From assembly GCA_029557215.1 (NCBI GenBank), contig JAKPQQ010000277.1, positions 1-49,248 of the forward strand: a DNA stretch of 49,248 nucleotides. The letters run 5' to 3'. The translations under genes and the position numbers were made by a program. Positions 34,139-43,023 of this stretch are shown here, one piece after another. The stretch is from Fibrobacterota bacterium (GTDB taxonomy: Bacteria > Fibrobacterota > Fibrobacteria > UBA5070). The notes under the pieces are model-generated. The model ran no database searches, was not told the origin of the DNA, and saw nothing but the letters and a program-made list of their open reading frames with translations. How positions within the stretch are numbered: position 1 is the first letter of the stretch; every line of letters starts with the position of its first letter.

Positions 34139-34444
34139 TCAGGTCGCGTCCTTGTCGTCGCGATCGACGGGATGCTTCCAGCCGCAGGCCGGGCAGTGGA
34201 TCCAGCGCGGGAGCTTGAGCGCCCCCCAGGCGGCGATCAAGGCCACGACGCACGCTCCCAGCGCCCACAGCTCCATGCCGGCATGGTGGAACAGCCAGGC
34301 GTTCCAGGCGATCGCCACGATCACCACCCACAGAAGCCAACCCGCGCCTTTCACGGGCACGACGCCTTCGAATCCGCAGTTGACGCAAACGAACCGCTTC
34401 TTGCGGCTCAAAAACGGAATCTGTCTGGTGCGATTTCCGAGCAT
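34139..34444 (-). CDS. Small membrane protein with split zinc-ribbon-like cysteine pairs
   Basis: A 101-residue protein. Two CxxC pairs, C20-C23 (FVCVNCGFEG) and C84-C87 (HCPACGWKH), flank two hydrophobic segments (about 35-52 and 58-78). The pairs could form one zinc site across a membrane hairpin with both ends in the cytoplasm. ATG 34444 has GGGAG five bases upstream. It is convergent with the TPR-like gene. No family name is recognised; the function is unknown. Confidence 0.7.
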   Translation of the reverse strand: MLGNRTRQIPFLSRKKRFVCVNCGFEGVVPVKGAGWLLWVVIVAIAWNAWLFHHAGMELWALGACVVALIAAWGALKLPRWIHCPACGWKHPVDRDDKDAT

Positions 34445-34564
34445 CGTTTCTCCCGACGCCCGTGTTCGCGATGAGCTCGGTTGGGCGGCGACCAAAAACT
34501 ACCCCCGCTCGGCGGTTCCTGCCGGACATTCCCGACACGATCGCTCCGGGCGAGGCCTTTGGCG

Positions 34565-34609
34565 AAAACAAAAACGCCCCGGATGGGATGTCCCATCCCG
34601 TCCGGGGCG
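34565..34609 (-). terminator. Rho-independent terminator after serC
   Basis: On the minus strand a long stem (34609-34575, CGCCCCGGA to CCGGGGCG) is followed by TTTTTGTTTT (34574-34565). It lies about 30 bases past the serC stop. Confidence 0.9.
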
Positions 34610-34639
34610 CTGGAAGACGACCGGACCGGCCGTCGACGA

Positions 34640-35716
34640 TCAGCCGTGCGACTTCTCGAAGTCCTGCATGGCCTGCACCATCGCGTCGATGCCGGCTTCG
34701 GGCATGGCGTTGTAGATGGAAGCGCGGAACCCGCCCACCGAGCGGTGGCCGTTGAAGTCCACGAACCCGCGCTCGGTGCCGAACTTCATGAACAGGGAGT
34801 CGTGCTCCTTGTTCACCGGCACGAAGCACACGTTCATGAGCGAGCGGTCCTTGACCTCCACGGTCCCCTTGAACAGGGGGTTGCGGTCGATCTCGGCGTA
34901 GAGCTTGGCGGCCTTGGCCTTGTTCTTGGCTTCCATGGCGGGGATTCCGCCGTTTTCTTCCAGCCACTGCAGCACCAGATCGAGCACGAAGATGCCGAAC
35001 GCCGGAGGCGTGTTGAACATGCTGCCGTTGTCGATGTGGGTGCGGTAGTCGAGCATGGTCGGAATCTGGCGATCGACCTTGCCCAGCAGATCCTTGCGCA
35101 CGATCACGACCGTGACGCCCGAGGGCCCCAGGTTCTTCTGGGCGCCGGCGTAGATCACGCCGAACCGATTCACGTCGACCACGCGCGAGCAGATGTCCGA
35201 GCTCATGTCGGCCACCAGCGGGACGCGGGTGTTCGGGAACTGGTGCCACTGGGTCCCGAAGATCGTGTTGTTGGAGGTGATGTGCAGGTACTTGGCGCCG
35301 GGGGTCTGCAGCAGCATTTCGGGGATGGACTTGTAGGTGCCGTCCTCTTCCTTGGTGCTGGCGATCACGTTCACCTTGCCGTAGAGCTTGGCTTCCTTGA
35401 TGGCCTTGCTCGCCCACGTGCCGGTGTCGGTGTAGTCGGCGGTCTCGGTGCTCGAGAGGATGTTCATGGGCACCTGGGCGAACTGCTGCGAGGCGCCGCC
35501 CTGCACGAAGATCACCGCGTAGTCGTCGGAGATCCCCATGAGCTTGCGCAGGCGCGATTCGGCGGAAGCCACGACCGGTTCGTAGAGCTTGGAACGGTGC
35601 GAGCACTCCAGGACGCCGATGCCGGAACCCTTGAAGTCGAGGACCGCGGCGGCGGCCTTTTCGACGACGCTGCGGGGCAGGATGGCGGGTCCCGAACTGA
35701 AATTCCAAGTGGTCAT
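34640..35716 (-). CDS. serC: Phosphoserine aminotransferase
   Basis: A 358-residue class V PLP enzyme that converts 3-phosphohydroxypyruvate and glutamate to phosphoserine (also a pyridoxal step in some bacteria). The N-terminus NFSSGPAILP, the block VLECSHRSK, GGASQQFAQVPMN and the PLP lysine in YAGAQKNLGPSG identify it; GGFRASIYNAMP is the conserved end. ATG 35716 overlaps the queF stop, so it is in one transcript with queF and the DUF3047 lipoprotein. A strong terminator follows. Confidence 0.96.
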   Translation of the reverse strand: MTTWNFSSGPAILPRSVVEKAAAAVLDFKGSGIGVLECSHRSKLYEPVVASAESRLRKLMGISDDYAVIFVQGGASQQFAQVPMNILSSTETADYTDTGTWASKAIKEAKLYGKVNVIASTKEEDGTYKSIPEMLLQTPGAKYLHITSNNTIFGTQWHQFPNTRVPLVADMSSDICSRVVDVNRFGVIYAGAQKNLGPSGVTVVIVRKDLLGKVDRQIPTMLDYRTHIDNGSMFNTPPAFGIFVLDLVLQWLEENGGIPAMEAKNKAKAAKLYAEIDRNPLFKGTVEVKDRSLMNVCFVPVNKEHDSLFMKFGTERGFVDFNGHRSVGGFRASIYNAMPEAGIDAMVQAMQDFEKSHG

Positions 35717-36111
35717 GGCTGGACGTCTCCGTAGGTGGCGATGGCGGTGGTCTGGATCCCTCCCCGAGCGTTGAAGATCCCTCGGACCTCCAGCCACTTG
35801 GGTTGGCATGCCTTCGCGAAATCTCGTGCAAGCACGTTCACGACATGCTCGTGGAAAATTCCGAGATTCCGGAAAAAAAGCAAATATTCCTTGAAGCTCT
35901 TGAGCTCCAGGCAAAGTTCGTTCGGACGATACCTGATCTTGAGGGTCGCGAAATCCGGCAACCCCGTCTTGGGACAGACGCAGGTGAACTCGTGGGTTTC
36001 CACCTCGAGCACGGTGTCGGAACCCGGGAACATGAACTTGAACGTCTCGATCGCCGGCGTGGCCAGCGCGGGAATGTGGTCTTGCCGGTCGTCGTAGGCC
36101 GATGCGTTCAT
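35713..36111 (-). CDS. queF: NADPH-dependent 7-cyano-7-deazaguanine reductase
   Basis: A 132-residue short-form (type I) QueF, which reduces preQ0 to preQ1 in queuosine synthesis. The catalytic cysteine is C46 in CVCPKTGLPD and D53 is the partner acid; the extra C44 precedes it. ELCLELKSFKEYLLFFRN and FHEHVVN match the family. The ATG overlaps the DUF3047 gene stop, and its stop overlaps the serC start. Other queuosine genes are not in the window. Confidence 0.95.
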   Translation of the reverse strand: MNASAYDDRQDHIPALATPAIETFKFMFPGSDTVLEVETHEFTCVCPKTGLPDFATLKIRYRPNELCLELKSFKEYLLFFRNLGIFHEHVVNVLARDFAKACQPKWLEVRGIFNARGGIQTTAIATYGDVQP

Positions 36112-36827
36112 GGTCTGTCCTTGCTGGGTTGGGCCACGATGGCGCCGAATCGGGCCGCGAGCACCTTCGAGGTGTCGGGATCGTGGGCGATGACGGAGAT
36201 CGACAAGGCTTGATGGCGGGGCGTGGCCCCCCACAGCCGCCGGAAGTCCTGCCAGACGTTGACGCGTTCGAGCAGCGGCTGTCCGACCGAATCGGAGGCG
36301 TCGCGAAGGACCACCACCTTGGGGTGCCAAGCGTCGCGTTGGTACTGGAGCTTCCGGTCCTTGCGGGCGCTCCACACGTAGCGGATGGTCTTGTGGATCC
36401 CGAACGAACTGGCCAAGGTGACGTCCACGGCCAACACCGTGGCCGGTGCGTTGCGACGCGGGAACCGGACGCTGTCCACCCTTCTGCCAGGGGTCCATTC
36501 CCATTCCAGGAACGGGTATTCTTCCGCCGACCACCGCACCTTGCGCCGCCATCGGCTCGCCGCGCCTTTGGCCGCCTTGACCGACAACCACAGCACGGAA
36601 TCCTGTCGGATGGTGTCCAGCCCCGGGACGCGTCCCAGGTCGTCCTGGCGCGTGTTCCAACCTTCGATCCCTTCGGCGAAGGAGGTCAGCTCCAGGCCGT
36701 CGCCCTTGGCCACCGGGGTCTGGGGCGATCGCCAATCGCAACCCGCGACCGCGATGGCGGCCGCGCCCGCAAGAATCGTCCGCAGGAACGGATTCCGGTC
36801 GATGGATCTGTTGGGCGGCTGGATCAA
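36108..36827 (-). CDS. DUF3047-like lipoprotein
   Basis: A 239-residue protein resembling DUF3047. Its N-terminus looks like a lipoprotein signal, with a hydrophobic run and the lipobox AVAGC. In the mature part, YPFLEWEWTP, the central VLAVDVTLASS, RYVWSA and the late block ISVIAHDPDTSKVLAARFG fit DUF3047. The start is TTG 36827, which has AGGA about eight bases upstream and puts the signal at the N-terminus; longer readings have no better start. It leads a transcript with queF and serC. Confidence 0.65.
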   Translation of the reverse strand: MIQPPNRSIDRNPFLRTILAGAAAIAVAGCDWRSPQTPVAKGDGLELTSFAEGIEGWNTRQDDLGRVPGLDTIRQDSVLWLSVKAAKGAASRWRRKVRWSAEEYPFLEWEWTPGRRVDSVRFPRRNAPATVLAVDVTLASSFGIHKTIRYVWSARKDRKLQYQRDAWHPKVVVLRDASDSVGQPLLERVNVWQDFRRLWGATPRHQALSISVIAHDPDTSKVLAARFGAIVAQPSKDRP

Positions 36828-36930
36828 TCCCGATTTCCTGGCTGAAGCGAAACTGTCCACGGCGAACAGGTTCGAAGCGCAAAAAGTACTCGACCAAACT
36901 GTCGATGAGGCACGCCACGCCGTTCGCCCC

Positions 36931-36968
36931 AAGAAAAATTGCCTCCCCCGGGTGAAACCCGAGGGAGG
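36931..36968 (-). terminator. Rho-independent terminator after flagellin gene
   Basis: On the minus strand, the arms GCCTCCCTCGGGT (36968-36956) and ACCCGGGGGAGGC (36953-36941) pair, and AATTTTTCTT follows. It lies about 65 bases beyond the flagellin stop. Confidence 0.85.
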
Positions 36969-37033
36969 CGGAGGGAGCCGGACCGGCCAAGGGTGGATGG
37001 GAGCGCGGCCCGACTTTTCCAGCGATGCCTGGG

Positions 37034-37843
37034 TTACTGCAGGAGCGAAAGCACGTTGTTGGGCAGCTGGTTGGCCTGGCTCAACATCGAGTTCGCCGAC
37101 TGCGTCAAGATCTGGTTGCGGGTGAACTGGGTGGTTTCCGAAGCGAAATCGGTATCCCGGATGCGGCTTTCGGCATCGGAGTAGTTGGTGACCATGGCCC
37201 CAAGGTTGGCCACCGTGGCTTCCAACCGGTTCATGGTCGCGCCGACGTTGGCGCGCAGCGACAGCACCGAGTTCAGGATCTCGTCGATGCCGGCGATGGC
37301 GATCTGCGCTTCCGACTGCAGCGATACGGCGCCGAACGACAATCCCGTGGATAGATCCATGGGCACGAAGCTGATGGTGGAGCTGGTTCCGCTGGCTGCG
37401 GCGCTGATCTGGAAGGAGAACGGCGTGGTTCCGGCCAGAAGCGGGATCCCGTTGTAGCTGACCGCCAGGGCGATGCGCGAAATTTCCGAGGCGAGCGCCT
37501 GGAATTCCTGGTTGATGTAGCTGCGTTCGGTGTTGGCGTAGGTGCCGTTGGCCGACTGGATGGCCAGTTCTCGCATGCGCTGGAGCGAATCGGTGATCTG
37601 CTGGGTGCCGGCTTCGGCGATCTGCAGCATGGCCAGGGCGTCGGTGGCGTTGCGCGAAGCCATCTTGCTTCCGCGGATCTGGGTGCGCAGTCCTTCGGAC
37701 ACGGACAGGCCCGCTGCGTCGTCGGAGGCGCGATTGATGCGAAGTCCCGTCGAGAGCTTTTCCAGGCTCTTCTGCATGGCCCGGTTCGTCATGCTCAGGC
37801 TGTTCTGGACGTTGATCGCGTTGACGTTGTTGTAGATGCGCAT
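37034..37843 (-). CDS. fliC: Flagellin
   Basis: A 269-residue flagellar filament subunit. The N-terminal D0/D1 segment (RIYNNVNAINVQNSL, then LEKLSTGLRINRASDDAAGLSVSE) and the C-terminal SRIRDTDFASETTQFTRNQIL with PNNVLSLLQ are classical. The variable middle is short (about residues 130-180), so this is a small, near-core flagellin. A strong ribosome-binding site (AGGGAGGA) precedes the start. It is downstream of flgI and flgH on the same strand with a 174-base gap. No clear sigma-28 promoter was seen in that gap. Confidence 0.95.
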   Translation of the reverse strand: MRIYNNVNAINVQNSLSMTNRAMQKSLEKLSTGLRINRASDDAAGLSVSEGLRTQIRGSKMASRNATDALAMLQIAEAGTQQITDSLQRMRELAIQSANGTYANTERSYINQEFQALASEISRIALAVSYNGIPLLAGTTPFSFQISAAASGTSSTISFVPMDLSTGLSFGAVSLQSEAQIAIAGIDEILNSVLSLRANVGATMNRLEATVANLGAMVTNYSDAESRIRDTDFASETTQFTRNQILTQSANSMLSQANQLPNNVLSLLQ

Positions 37844-38017
37844 TGGGAATCCTCCCTGTTCAGGTACGGTTCATGTCCCGGGCGGAACGGCTTCCCTGCC
37901 GCTTCTCGATCCGGATGGGGCGTGGTCCTGGTCTCCGGCCCCCGACGTTCGTCAGGTCGGACCTTCCCCACGGGTTGTGGGTGCTCTCGCGGTTTTGCCG
38001 GTTGTTCGTGTGGCCGC

Positions 38018-39106
38018 TCACATCAGCACCAATTCGGCTTGGAGCGCGCCGGACTTCTGGATCGCCTGGAGGATCGCCACGAGATCGCGCGGCGTCGCCC
38101 CCAGGGAGTTGAGTGTTCTGGCCAGATCGCCCACGCTGGTGTTGGCGGGCAGGATCTGCATCTGGGCCTTCTGTTCCTCGGCCTTGATCTGCGGGTTGGC
38201 GACGGTTCTTGTCGTCCCTTGGGAAAGCGCGGCGGGCTGGCTGGCGGTCCAGTTGGGATCCACCCGGATGGTGAGCCCGCCCTGGGTGACGGCGACCTCG
38301 GAGATCCGCACGTCGGATCCCGCCACGATGGTGCCGGTGCGCTCGTTGACCACCACGCGCGCCGCGCGCTGCGGCACGAACCGCACGTTCTCGATCCTGG
38401 CCACCAGCGAGGCGCGGCCGGTGGCCGGATCCTTGCCCAGAAACCGCACCGTGGCGGCGTCTTCGGCGATCGCCGACTTGTCCCCGAATTCCTGGTTCAG
38501 CGCGTCGACCATCGCCTGGGCCGAACTGAAATCCGGCTGGCGCAACAACAGCCGCAAAGGGCCGTCGTCCAGGCGCACGGCCAGGTTCTCGCGCTGCACG
38601 ATCGCGCCGTTGGGAAGCACCCCGGTCGCGCCGTGGTTCTGCTGCAGCGACGCTCCCGACATGCTCTGCGACACCGCGCCGCCGGTCCCGACCGGGCCCT
38701 GCGCCAAGGCGTAGATTTCGCCGTCGGGCGCCTTGAGGGGGGCCATCAGCAGGACGCCTCCGGTGAGCGAGCGGGCGTCGCCGATCGAGCTCGCCCGGGC
38801 GTCCAGTTTTTGTCCGACCTTGGCGAAGGCGGGAAGCTCGGCCGTCACGATCACCGCCGCGGCGTTGCGCACCCGCAGCTGCTTGGGGTCGATCTCCAGC
38901 CCCATGTTGCGCAGGAGATTGGCGGTGGACTGCAGCGCGGCGGCCGATCCCGAACCGTCGCCGGTGCCCATGAGCCCGACCACCAGGCCGTAGCCCACCA
39001 GCTGGGTGGGAGCCACGCCCTGCACGTCGGCCAGATCCTTGATCCTGGACTGCGCTCCGGCGAGGGCCGCGAGCGCCAGCAGCGCATGGCAAATCCTGGC
39101 GAGCAT
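38018..39106 (-). CDS. flgI: Flagellar P-ring protein FlgI
   Basis: A 362-residue periplasmic P-ring protein with a signal peptide (ARICHALLALAALAGAQ). The opening RIKDLADVQGVAPTQLVGYGLVVGLMGTGDG is the family signature, and RNAAAVIVTAELPAFAKVGQKLDA and RVVVNERTGTIVAGSDVRIS are conserved. The ATG at 39106 overlaps the flgH stop (TGATG). FlgI with FlgH forms the bushing of the rod in Gram-negative envelopes, so this confirms an outer membrane. Confidence 0.95.
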   Translation of the reverse strand: MLARICHALLALAALAGAQSRIKDLADVQGVAPTQLVGYGLVVGLMGTGDGSGSAAALQSTANLLRNMGLEIDPKQLRVRNAAAVIVTAELPAFAKVGQKLDARASSIGDARSLTGGVLLMAPLKAPDGEIYALAQGPVGTGGAVSQSMSGASLQQNHGATGVLPNGAIVQRENLAVRLDDGPLRLLLRQPDFSSAQAMVDALNQEFGDKSAIAEDAATVRFLGKDPATGRASLVARIENVRFVPQRAARVVVNERTGTIVAGSDVRISEVAVTQGGLTIRVDPNWTASQPAALSQGTTRTVANPQIKAEEQKAQMQILPANTSVGDLARTLNSLGATPRDLVAILQAIQKSGALQAELVLM

Positions 39107-39681
39107 CAGAAGATCCAATCCAGGAAGCGCGCGAGATAGCCGGGCTTTTCGGCGTTGGTCGTGGTGCCTTGGCCCGAATACGAGATCTTCGCGTCGGCGA
39201 GCCGTCCCGACGGCACCGTGTTGTCGGCGGAAATGTCTTCCGGCCGCAACAGCCCCGCCACCGTGATGATCTCGGTCTCTTCGTTGACGACCACCTGCTT
39301 GGCGCCTTCGATCCGCAGCGTCCCGTTGGCCAGGACCTCCACGATCCGGGCGCTGACCACCGCCTGCATGGAGCCTTCGCGGGCCGTGTTGCCCTGGCCC
39401 TGGAAGTCCGATTCCAAACCGCTCCTGAATCCCGCTCCCGGCACGAACCCAAGCATTCCGGTGCCCGCGGCCACACCGACCTCTCCGGAGCTCTGGCTCG
39501 CGGTCCGGGTCTGGGCGGTGTTCCTTGCGGTGTTCGATTCGCCCACCATGACGGTGACCACATCGTCGACGCGGCGGCTCTTGCGATCCCCCAGGATGGA
39601 GAAGTCGCGCGGCAGCGGCGCACAGAATCCGTCGACCACCAGCGCGGCGAGGGCGATCGCGATGCAGGATGCGTTGTTCAT
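39106..39681 (-). CDS. flgH: Flagellar L-ring protein FlgH (without typical lipobox)
   Basis: A 191-residue L-ring protein. ILGDRKSRRVDDVVTVMVGE matches the usual SLFxDxRAxxVGDxLTIxI start of FlgH, and ILANGTLRIEGAK-like and EEDISADNTVPS-like blocks are present (VEVLANGTLRIEG, PEDISADNTVPSGR). Most FlgH proteins are lipoproteins; here C20 is preceded by D-G-F, which is not a normal lipobox, so the signal may be of type I or unusual. It starts the flgH-flgI transcript; a possible sigma-54 site lies 57 bases upstream. Confidence 0.92.
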   Translation of the reverse strand: MNNASCIAIALAALVVDGFCAPLPRDFSILGDRKSRRVDDVVTVMVGESNTARNTAQTRTASQSSGEVGVAAGTGMLGFVPGAGFRSGLESDFQGQGNTAREGSMQAVVSARIVEVLANGTLRIEGAKQVVVNEETEIITVAGLLRPEDISADNTVPSGRLADAKISYSGQGTTTNAEKPGYLARFLDWIF

Positions 39682-39738
39682 CTCCGATGCCCTCCCTTGG
39701 TTGGCCGTGGACGAAATCCGTTTCCGGAATGACCACTA

Positions 39739-39755
39739 AACCAAAGGCGTGCCAA
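39739..39755 (-). promoter_or_regulatory. Possible sigma-54 promoter for flgHI
   Basis: On the minus strand TTGGCACG followed by CCTT and TGGTT resembles the -24/-12 consensus (TTGGCACG-N4-TTGCW). The -24 half is perfect; the -12 half keeps T and G but has T for the final C. It lies 57 bases before the flgH start. Flagellar genes are often sigma-54 dependent, but this is only a partial match. Confidence 0.35.
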
Positions 39756-39852
39756 TCGAACCAATCCGCTCGATTCGTGTATTTATCGGGAAATCAACCG
39801 GTTGCGCCCCGGGAACCGATCATTCTTGCCCATCGGAAATACCGCACAGAGG

Positions 39853-39876
39853 AAAAAAATCCCTCCCCGGGAGGGA
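39853..39876 (-). terminator. Rho-independent terminator after rnc
   Basis: On the minus strand the arms TCCCTCC (39876-39870) and GGAGGGA (39866-39860) are followed by TTTTTTT. It lies just past the rnc stop and ends the fatty-acid operon. Confidence 0.85.
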
Positions 39877-39889
39877 ATCCGCATCGATC

Positions 39890-40639
39890 CTATTCGACGG
39901 CGATCCCCTTGGACTTCAATCCGTCGCGGGCGGCGGCCTGCTCGGCATCCTTCTTGGACGCTCCGGCGCCATGCCCCCAGACCTCGCCCTTGACCCTCAC
40001 GGCCACGAGGTAGCGTTTGCCGTGTTCCGGGCCCTGGGTGCCTTCCACTTCGTACTGGGGCGCTCCCCAACCTCGCCCTTGGCTGTATTCCAGCAGAGCG
40101 CTCTTGTAGTTGGCGAGTTCGGCGTCGCCCAGGAAGCTGTCGAGCGAACGGATCAGGGTCCGGAACAGGAATCCCCGCGCCGCCTCGTAATCGGCATCCA
40201 GGTAGATCGCCCCGATCACGGCTTCGAACGCGTCGGCCAGGATGCTTTCGCGGTCGCGGCCACCGCCGCGTTCTTCGCTCTTGGACAGCGAGAGGTGTTT
40301 GCCCAGATCCAGGGCCCGGGCGACCTCGGCCAGGACCTTGGCGGACACCACCAGACTCTTGATCTTGGACAGCTTGCCTTCGTCTTCGGTGGGCCGCGAC
40401 GAAAACAGGTGGTCGGTGATCACCATGTCGAGCACCGCGTCGCCCAGGAATTCCAGACGTTCGTTGGAGTCGATCGAGTCGCCACCCGAAGAATTCACCC
40501 AGGAACGGTGGGCCAGGGCGTGTTCCAGAAGCTCGGGCCGCAGGAAGACGTGCCCGATGCAGCTTTGGAGTTCCTTGTGCGACCCCTTGGGGCCTTTCCA
40601 CCGCTGGATCTTCTGCCAGATCGTCAAACGCGCCCCCAT
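39890..40639 (-). CDS. rnc: Ribonuclease III
   Basis: A 249-residue double-strand-specific endoribonuclease. The signature NERLEFLGDAVLD carries catalytic acids, and ADAFEAVIGAIYLD supplies the second acid cluster. The C-terminal dsRNA-binding domain (NYKSALLEYSQGRG to GASKKDAEQAAARDGL) is complete. It is the last gene of the lipid cluster, as in many bacteria, 46 bases after fabF, and is followed by a terminator. Confidence 0.96.
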   Translation of the reverse strand: MGARLTIWQKIQRWKGPKGSHKELQSCIGHVFLRPELLEHALAHRSWVNSSGGDSIDSNERLEFLGDAVLDMVITDHLFSSRPTEDEGKLSKIKSLVVSAKVLAEVARALDLGKHLSLSKSEERGGGRDRESILADAFEAVIGAIYLDADYEAARGFLFRTLIRSLDSFLGDAELANYKSALLEYSQGRGWGAPQYEVEGTQGPEHGKRYLVAVRVKGEVWGHGAGASKKDAEQAAARDGLKSKGIAVE

Positions 40640-40685
40640 CGAACCGGTGCGGCGCTCGTCGATCCGCGGAAGAATCCGACCTGGA

Positions 40686-41933
40686 TCAACCTTCCCAACG
40701 CTTGAACAGGATCGCCGCGTTGTGGCCGCCGAATCCCAGGGAGTTCTTCAGGGCGTAGCGGACCGAGCGTTCCTTGGCCACGTTGGGCGTGACGTCCAGA
40801 TCGCAATCGGGATCGGGCTCTTCGTAGTTGATGGTCGGAGGCACGATGCTGTTCTGCATGGCCAGGACGGTCGCGACGGCTTCGACCGCCGCCGCCGCGC
40901 CGATCATATGACCGGTCATGGACTTGGTGGAACTGACCGACACCTTGTAGGCGTGTTCCGCCATCACCGCCTTGAAGACCTTGGTCTCGGTCTTGTCGTT
41001 GAGCGGGGTGGATGTGCCGTGGGCGTTGATGTAGTCCACCTGGGAAGCGTCGATGCCGCCGTCGCGCAGCGCTTCGCGGAAAGCCAGGATGGAACCCGTG
41101 CCGTCCGGGTGCGGGGCGGTGATGTGGTGGGCGTCGCCGGTCATGCCGTAGCCGGAGATCTCGGCCAGGATGTTGGCACCGCGCTTCTTGGCGTGTTCGA
41201 GGCTTTCCAGCACGAGGATGCCCGAACCTTCGCCCATCACGAACCCGTCGCGGTTCTTGTCGAACGGGCGGCTGGCGCGGGATGGCGTGTCGTTGAATCC
41301 GGTGGAAAGAGCCTGGGCCGAATTGAACCCGGCGATGGCCAGAGGCGTCACGCAACCTTCGGTGCCGCCGCAGATCATGGCGTCGACCTTGTTGAGCCGG
41401 ATCAGGTTGACGGCGTCGATGAACGAGTGCCCGGCCGAAGAGCAGGCCGAAACCACACCGTAGTTGGGTCCCATGAATCCGTAGCGGATCGAGACCATCC
41501 CGCTGGCCATGTCGATGATGGACATCGGGACGAAGAACGGACTGACGCGGGAAGGACCGCGCCCCTGGAGAACGGCATGGTTGGTTTCGATGGTGCCCAG
41601 GCCACCGATGCCGCAACCGATGACCACGCCCACGCGGGTCTTGTCGACCGAAGGCGAATCGGCCAGGCCCGACTGGTTGACCGCCTGGACCGCTGCGCCC
41701 ATGGCGTACTGGAGGAACTTGTCCAGCCGCTTGGCTTCCTTGGCCTCGACGTATTGCGTCACATCGAACCCGGTCACCTCGCCGGCGACCTTGACGGCGA
41801 AATTGGTCGTGTCGAAGTAGGAGATGGTTCGGACCCCGGAGCGTCCGTGGATGAGCGAATCCCAGAAGGCGTCCACCGTGGATCCCACCGGACTGACGAC
41901 TCCCATTCCCGTGATGACAACGCGTTGCGACAT
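40686..41933 (-). CDS. fabF: 3-oxoacyl-ACP synthase II
   Basis: A 415-residue elongating condensing enzyme. The N-terminus RVVITGMGVVSPVG, the active cysteine in SACSSAGHSF, and the two catalytic histidine segments NAHGTSTP and KSMTGHMIGAA identify KAS II. Its length is normal. It follows acpP after 77 bases that contain a GC-rich hairpin, and precedes rnc by 46. Confidence 0.97.
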   Translation of the reverse strand: MSQRVVITGMGVVSPVGSTVDAFWDSLIHGRSGVRTISYFDTTNFAVKVAGEVTGFDVTQYVEAKEAKRLDKFLQYAMGAAVQAVNQSGLADSPSVDKTRVGVVIGCGIGGLGTIETNHAVLQGRGPSRVSPFFVPMSIIDMASGMVSIRYGFMGPNYGVVSACSSAGHSFIDAVNLIRLNKVDAMICGGTEGCVTPLAIAGFNSAQALSTGFNDTPSRASRPFDKNRDGFVMGEGSGILVLESLEHAKKRGANILAEISGYGMTGDAHHITAPHPDGTGSILAFREALRDGGIDASQVDYINAHGTSTPLNDKTETKVFKAVMAEHAYKVSVSSTKSMTGHMIGAAAAVEAVATVLAMQNSIVPPTINYEEPDPDCDLDVTPNVAKERSVRYALKNSLGFGGHNAAILFKRWEG

Positions 41934-41960
41934 AGTCTTGACCTCGGGCGATAAGATAAC

Positions 41961-41995
41961 ACGGCCCGTCCGAGTATCGCCCCGGACGGGCCCGT
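41961..41995 (-). other. GC-rich hairpin between acpP and fabF
   Basis: On the minus strand ACGGGCCCGTCCG (41995-41983) pairs with CGGACGGGCCGT (41972-41961) with one bulged base. No T-run follows, so it is more likely an mRNA stabiliser or partial attenuator than a full terminator. It may help keep acpP message more abundant than fabF. Confidence 0.5.
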
Positions 41996-42010
41996 TGGAA
42001 CAGCTTTGAA

Positions 42011-42250
42011 TTAAGCCTGCTTGCTCTTCACGTACGAGAGGACCTCGTTCACGCTCTTGAGCTTTTCGGCGTCTTCGTCGGGGATCTCGAGATTGAACTC
42101 GTCTTCCAGAGCCATGACGAGCTCGACCTGGTCGAGGCTGTCGGCACCGAGATCTTCGACGAACTTGGCTTCGGGCACCACCTTGTCGGCGGTGACGCCG
42201 AGCTTGTCGACGATGACCTTCGTGATCTTTTCTTCCAGTTCGGTGGCCAT
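42011..42250 (-). CDS. acpP: Acyl carrier protein
   Basis: A 79-residue acidic carrier that holds growing acyl chains on phosphopantetheine. The attachment serine is S38 in [18 protein letters not shown]. The size and the rest of the sequence are standard. It lies between fabG and fabF in the lipid cluster. ATG 42250 was chosen because a longer reading would add a non-ACP leader. Confidence 0.97.
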   Translation of the reverse strand: MATELEEKITKVIVDKLGVTADKVVPEAKFVEDLGADSLDQVELVMALEDEFNLEIPDEDAEKLKSVNEVLSYVKSKQA

Positions 42251-42287
42251 TTGAGGCTCCTTTTCTTTTGGTGTTTGGGGTGGAAAC

Positions 42288-43022
42288 TTACATCGCCATC
42301 CCGCCGTCGACACACAGGACCTGTCCGGTGATGTACGCGGCGGAAGGGGAAACAAGGAAGGATACCGCTTCTGCGATCTCGTCGCCGGTGCCCATGCGGC
42401 CCATGGGAATCGCGCTCAGGGCGGCGGTCTTCTGGGCTTCGTTCAGGTGGCCCGTCATGTCGGATTCGATGAACCCGGGAGCCACGGCGTTCACGCAAAG
42501 CCCTTTGCCCGCGTATTCGCGGGCCATCGCCTTGGTGAACCCGATCATGCCGGCCTTTGACGCGGCGTAGTTGCATTGGCCGGGATTGCCGGTCACGCCG
42601 ACCACCGACGAGATGTTCACGATGCGGCCCTGCGAAGACTTCAGGATCAGGCGCAATGCGGCCTTGGAGACCAGGAAGGTGGACTTCAGGTTGATGTCCA
42701 GCACCGCGTCCCAGTCTTCTTCCTTCATGCGCATCAACAAGCCGTCGCGGGTGATGCCGGCGTTGTTCACCACGGCGTCCAGGCGACCGAACTTTTCCTG
42801 GATGGCCTTGAACATGGCGTCCACCTGGGCGGCGTCGGAAACGTCGCAGGGAAACGCCTCGGCTTCGATGCCTTCGGCGGCGAGTTCACCGGCGAACGCC
42901 TTGAGAGGCTCGGCCGAACGGGCGGCGACGGCCAAGGCGAATCCGGCCTTGCCGAGCTTGCGAGCGATGGCGGCGCCGATGCCGCGCTGGGCTCCGGTGA
43001 CGAGGGCGACGGGCTTGGTCAT
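42288..43022 (-). CDS. fabG: 3-oxoacyl-ACP reductase
   Basis: A 244-residue classical SDR that reduces 3-oxoacyl-ACP with NADPH. Cofactor motif [22 protein letters not shown], catalytic serine in NISSVVG and YAASK (catalytic Tyr/Lys), and a late [12 protein letters not shown] are present. The start is only one base from the fabD stop, and acpP follows 37 bases later. Confidence 0.97.
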   Translation of the reverse strand: MTKPVALVTGAQRGIGAAIARKLGKAGFALAVAARSAEPLKAFAGELAAEGIEAEAFPCDVSDAAQVDAMFKAIQEKFGRLDAVVNNAGITRDGLLMRMKEEDWDAVLDINLKSTFLVSKAALRLILKSSQGRIVNISSVVGVTGNPGQCNYAASKAGMIGFTKAMAREYAGKGLCVNAVAPGFIESDMTGHLNEAQKTAALSAIPMGRMGTGDEIAEAVSFLVSPSAAYITGQVLCVDGGMAM

Positions 43023-43023
43023 C

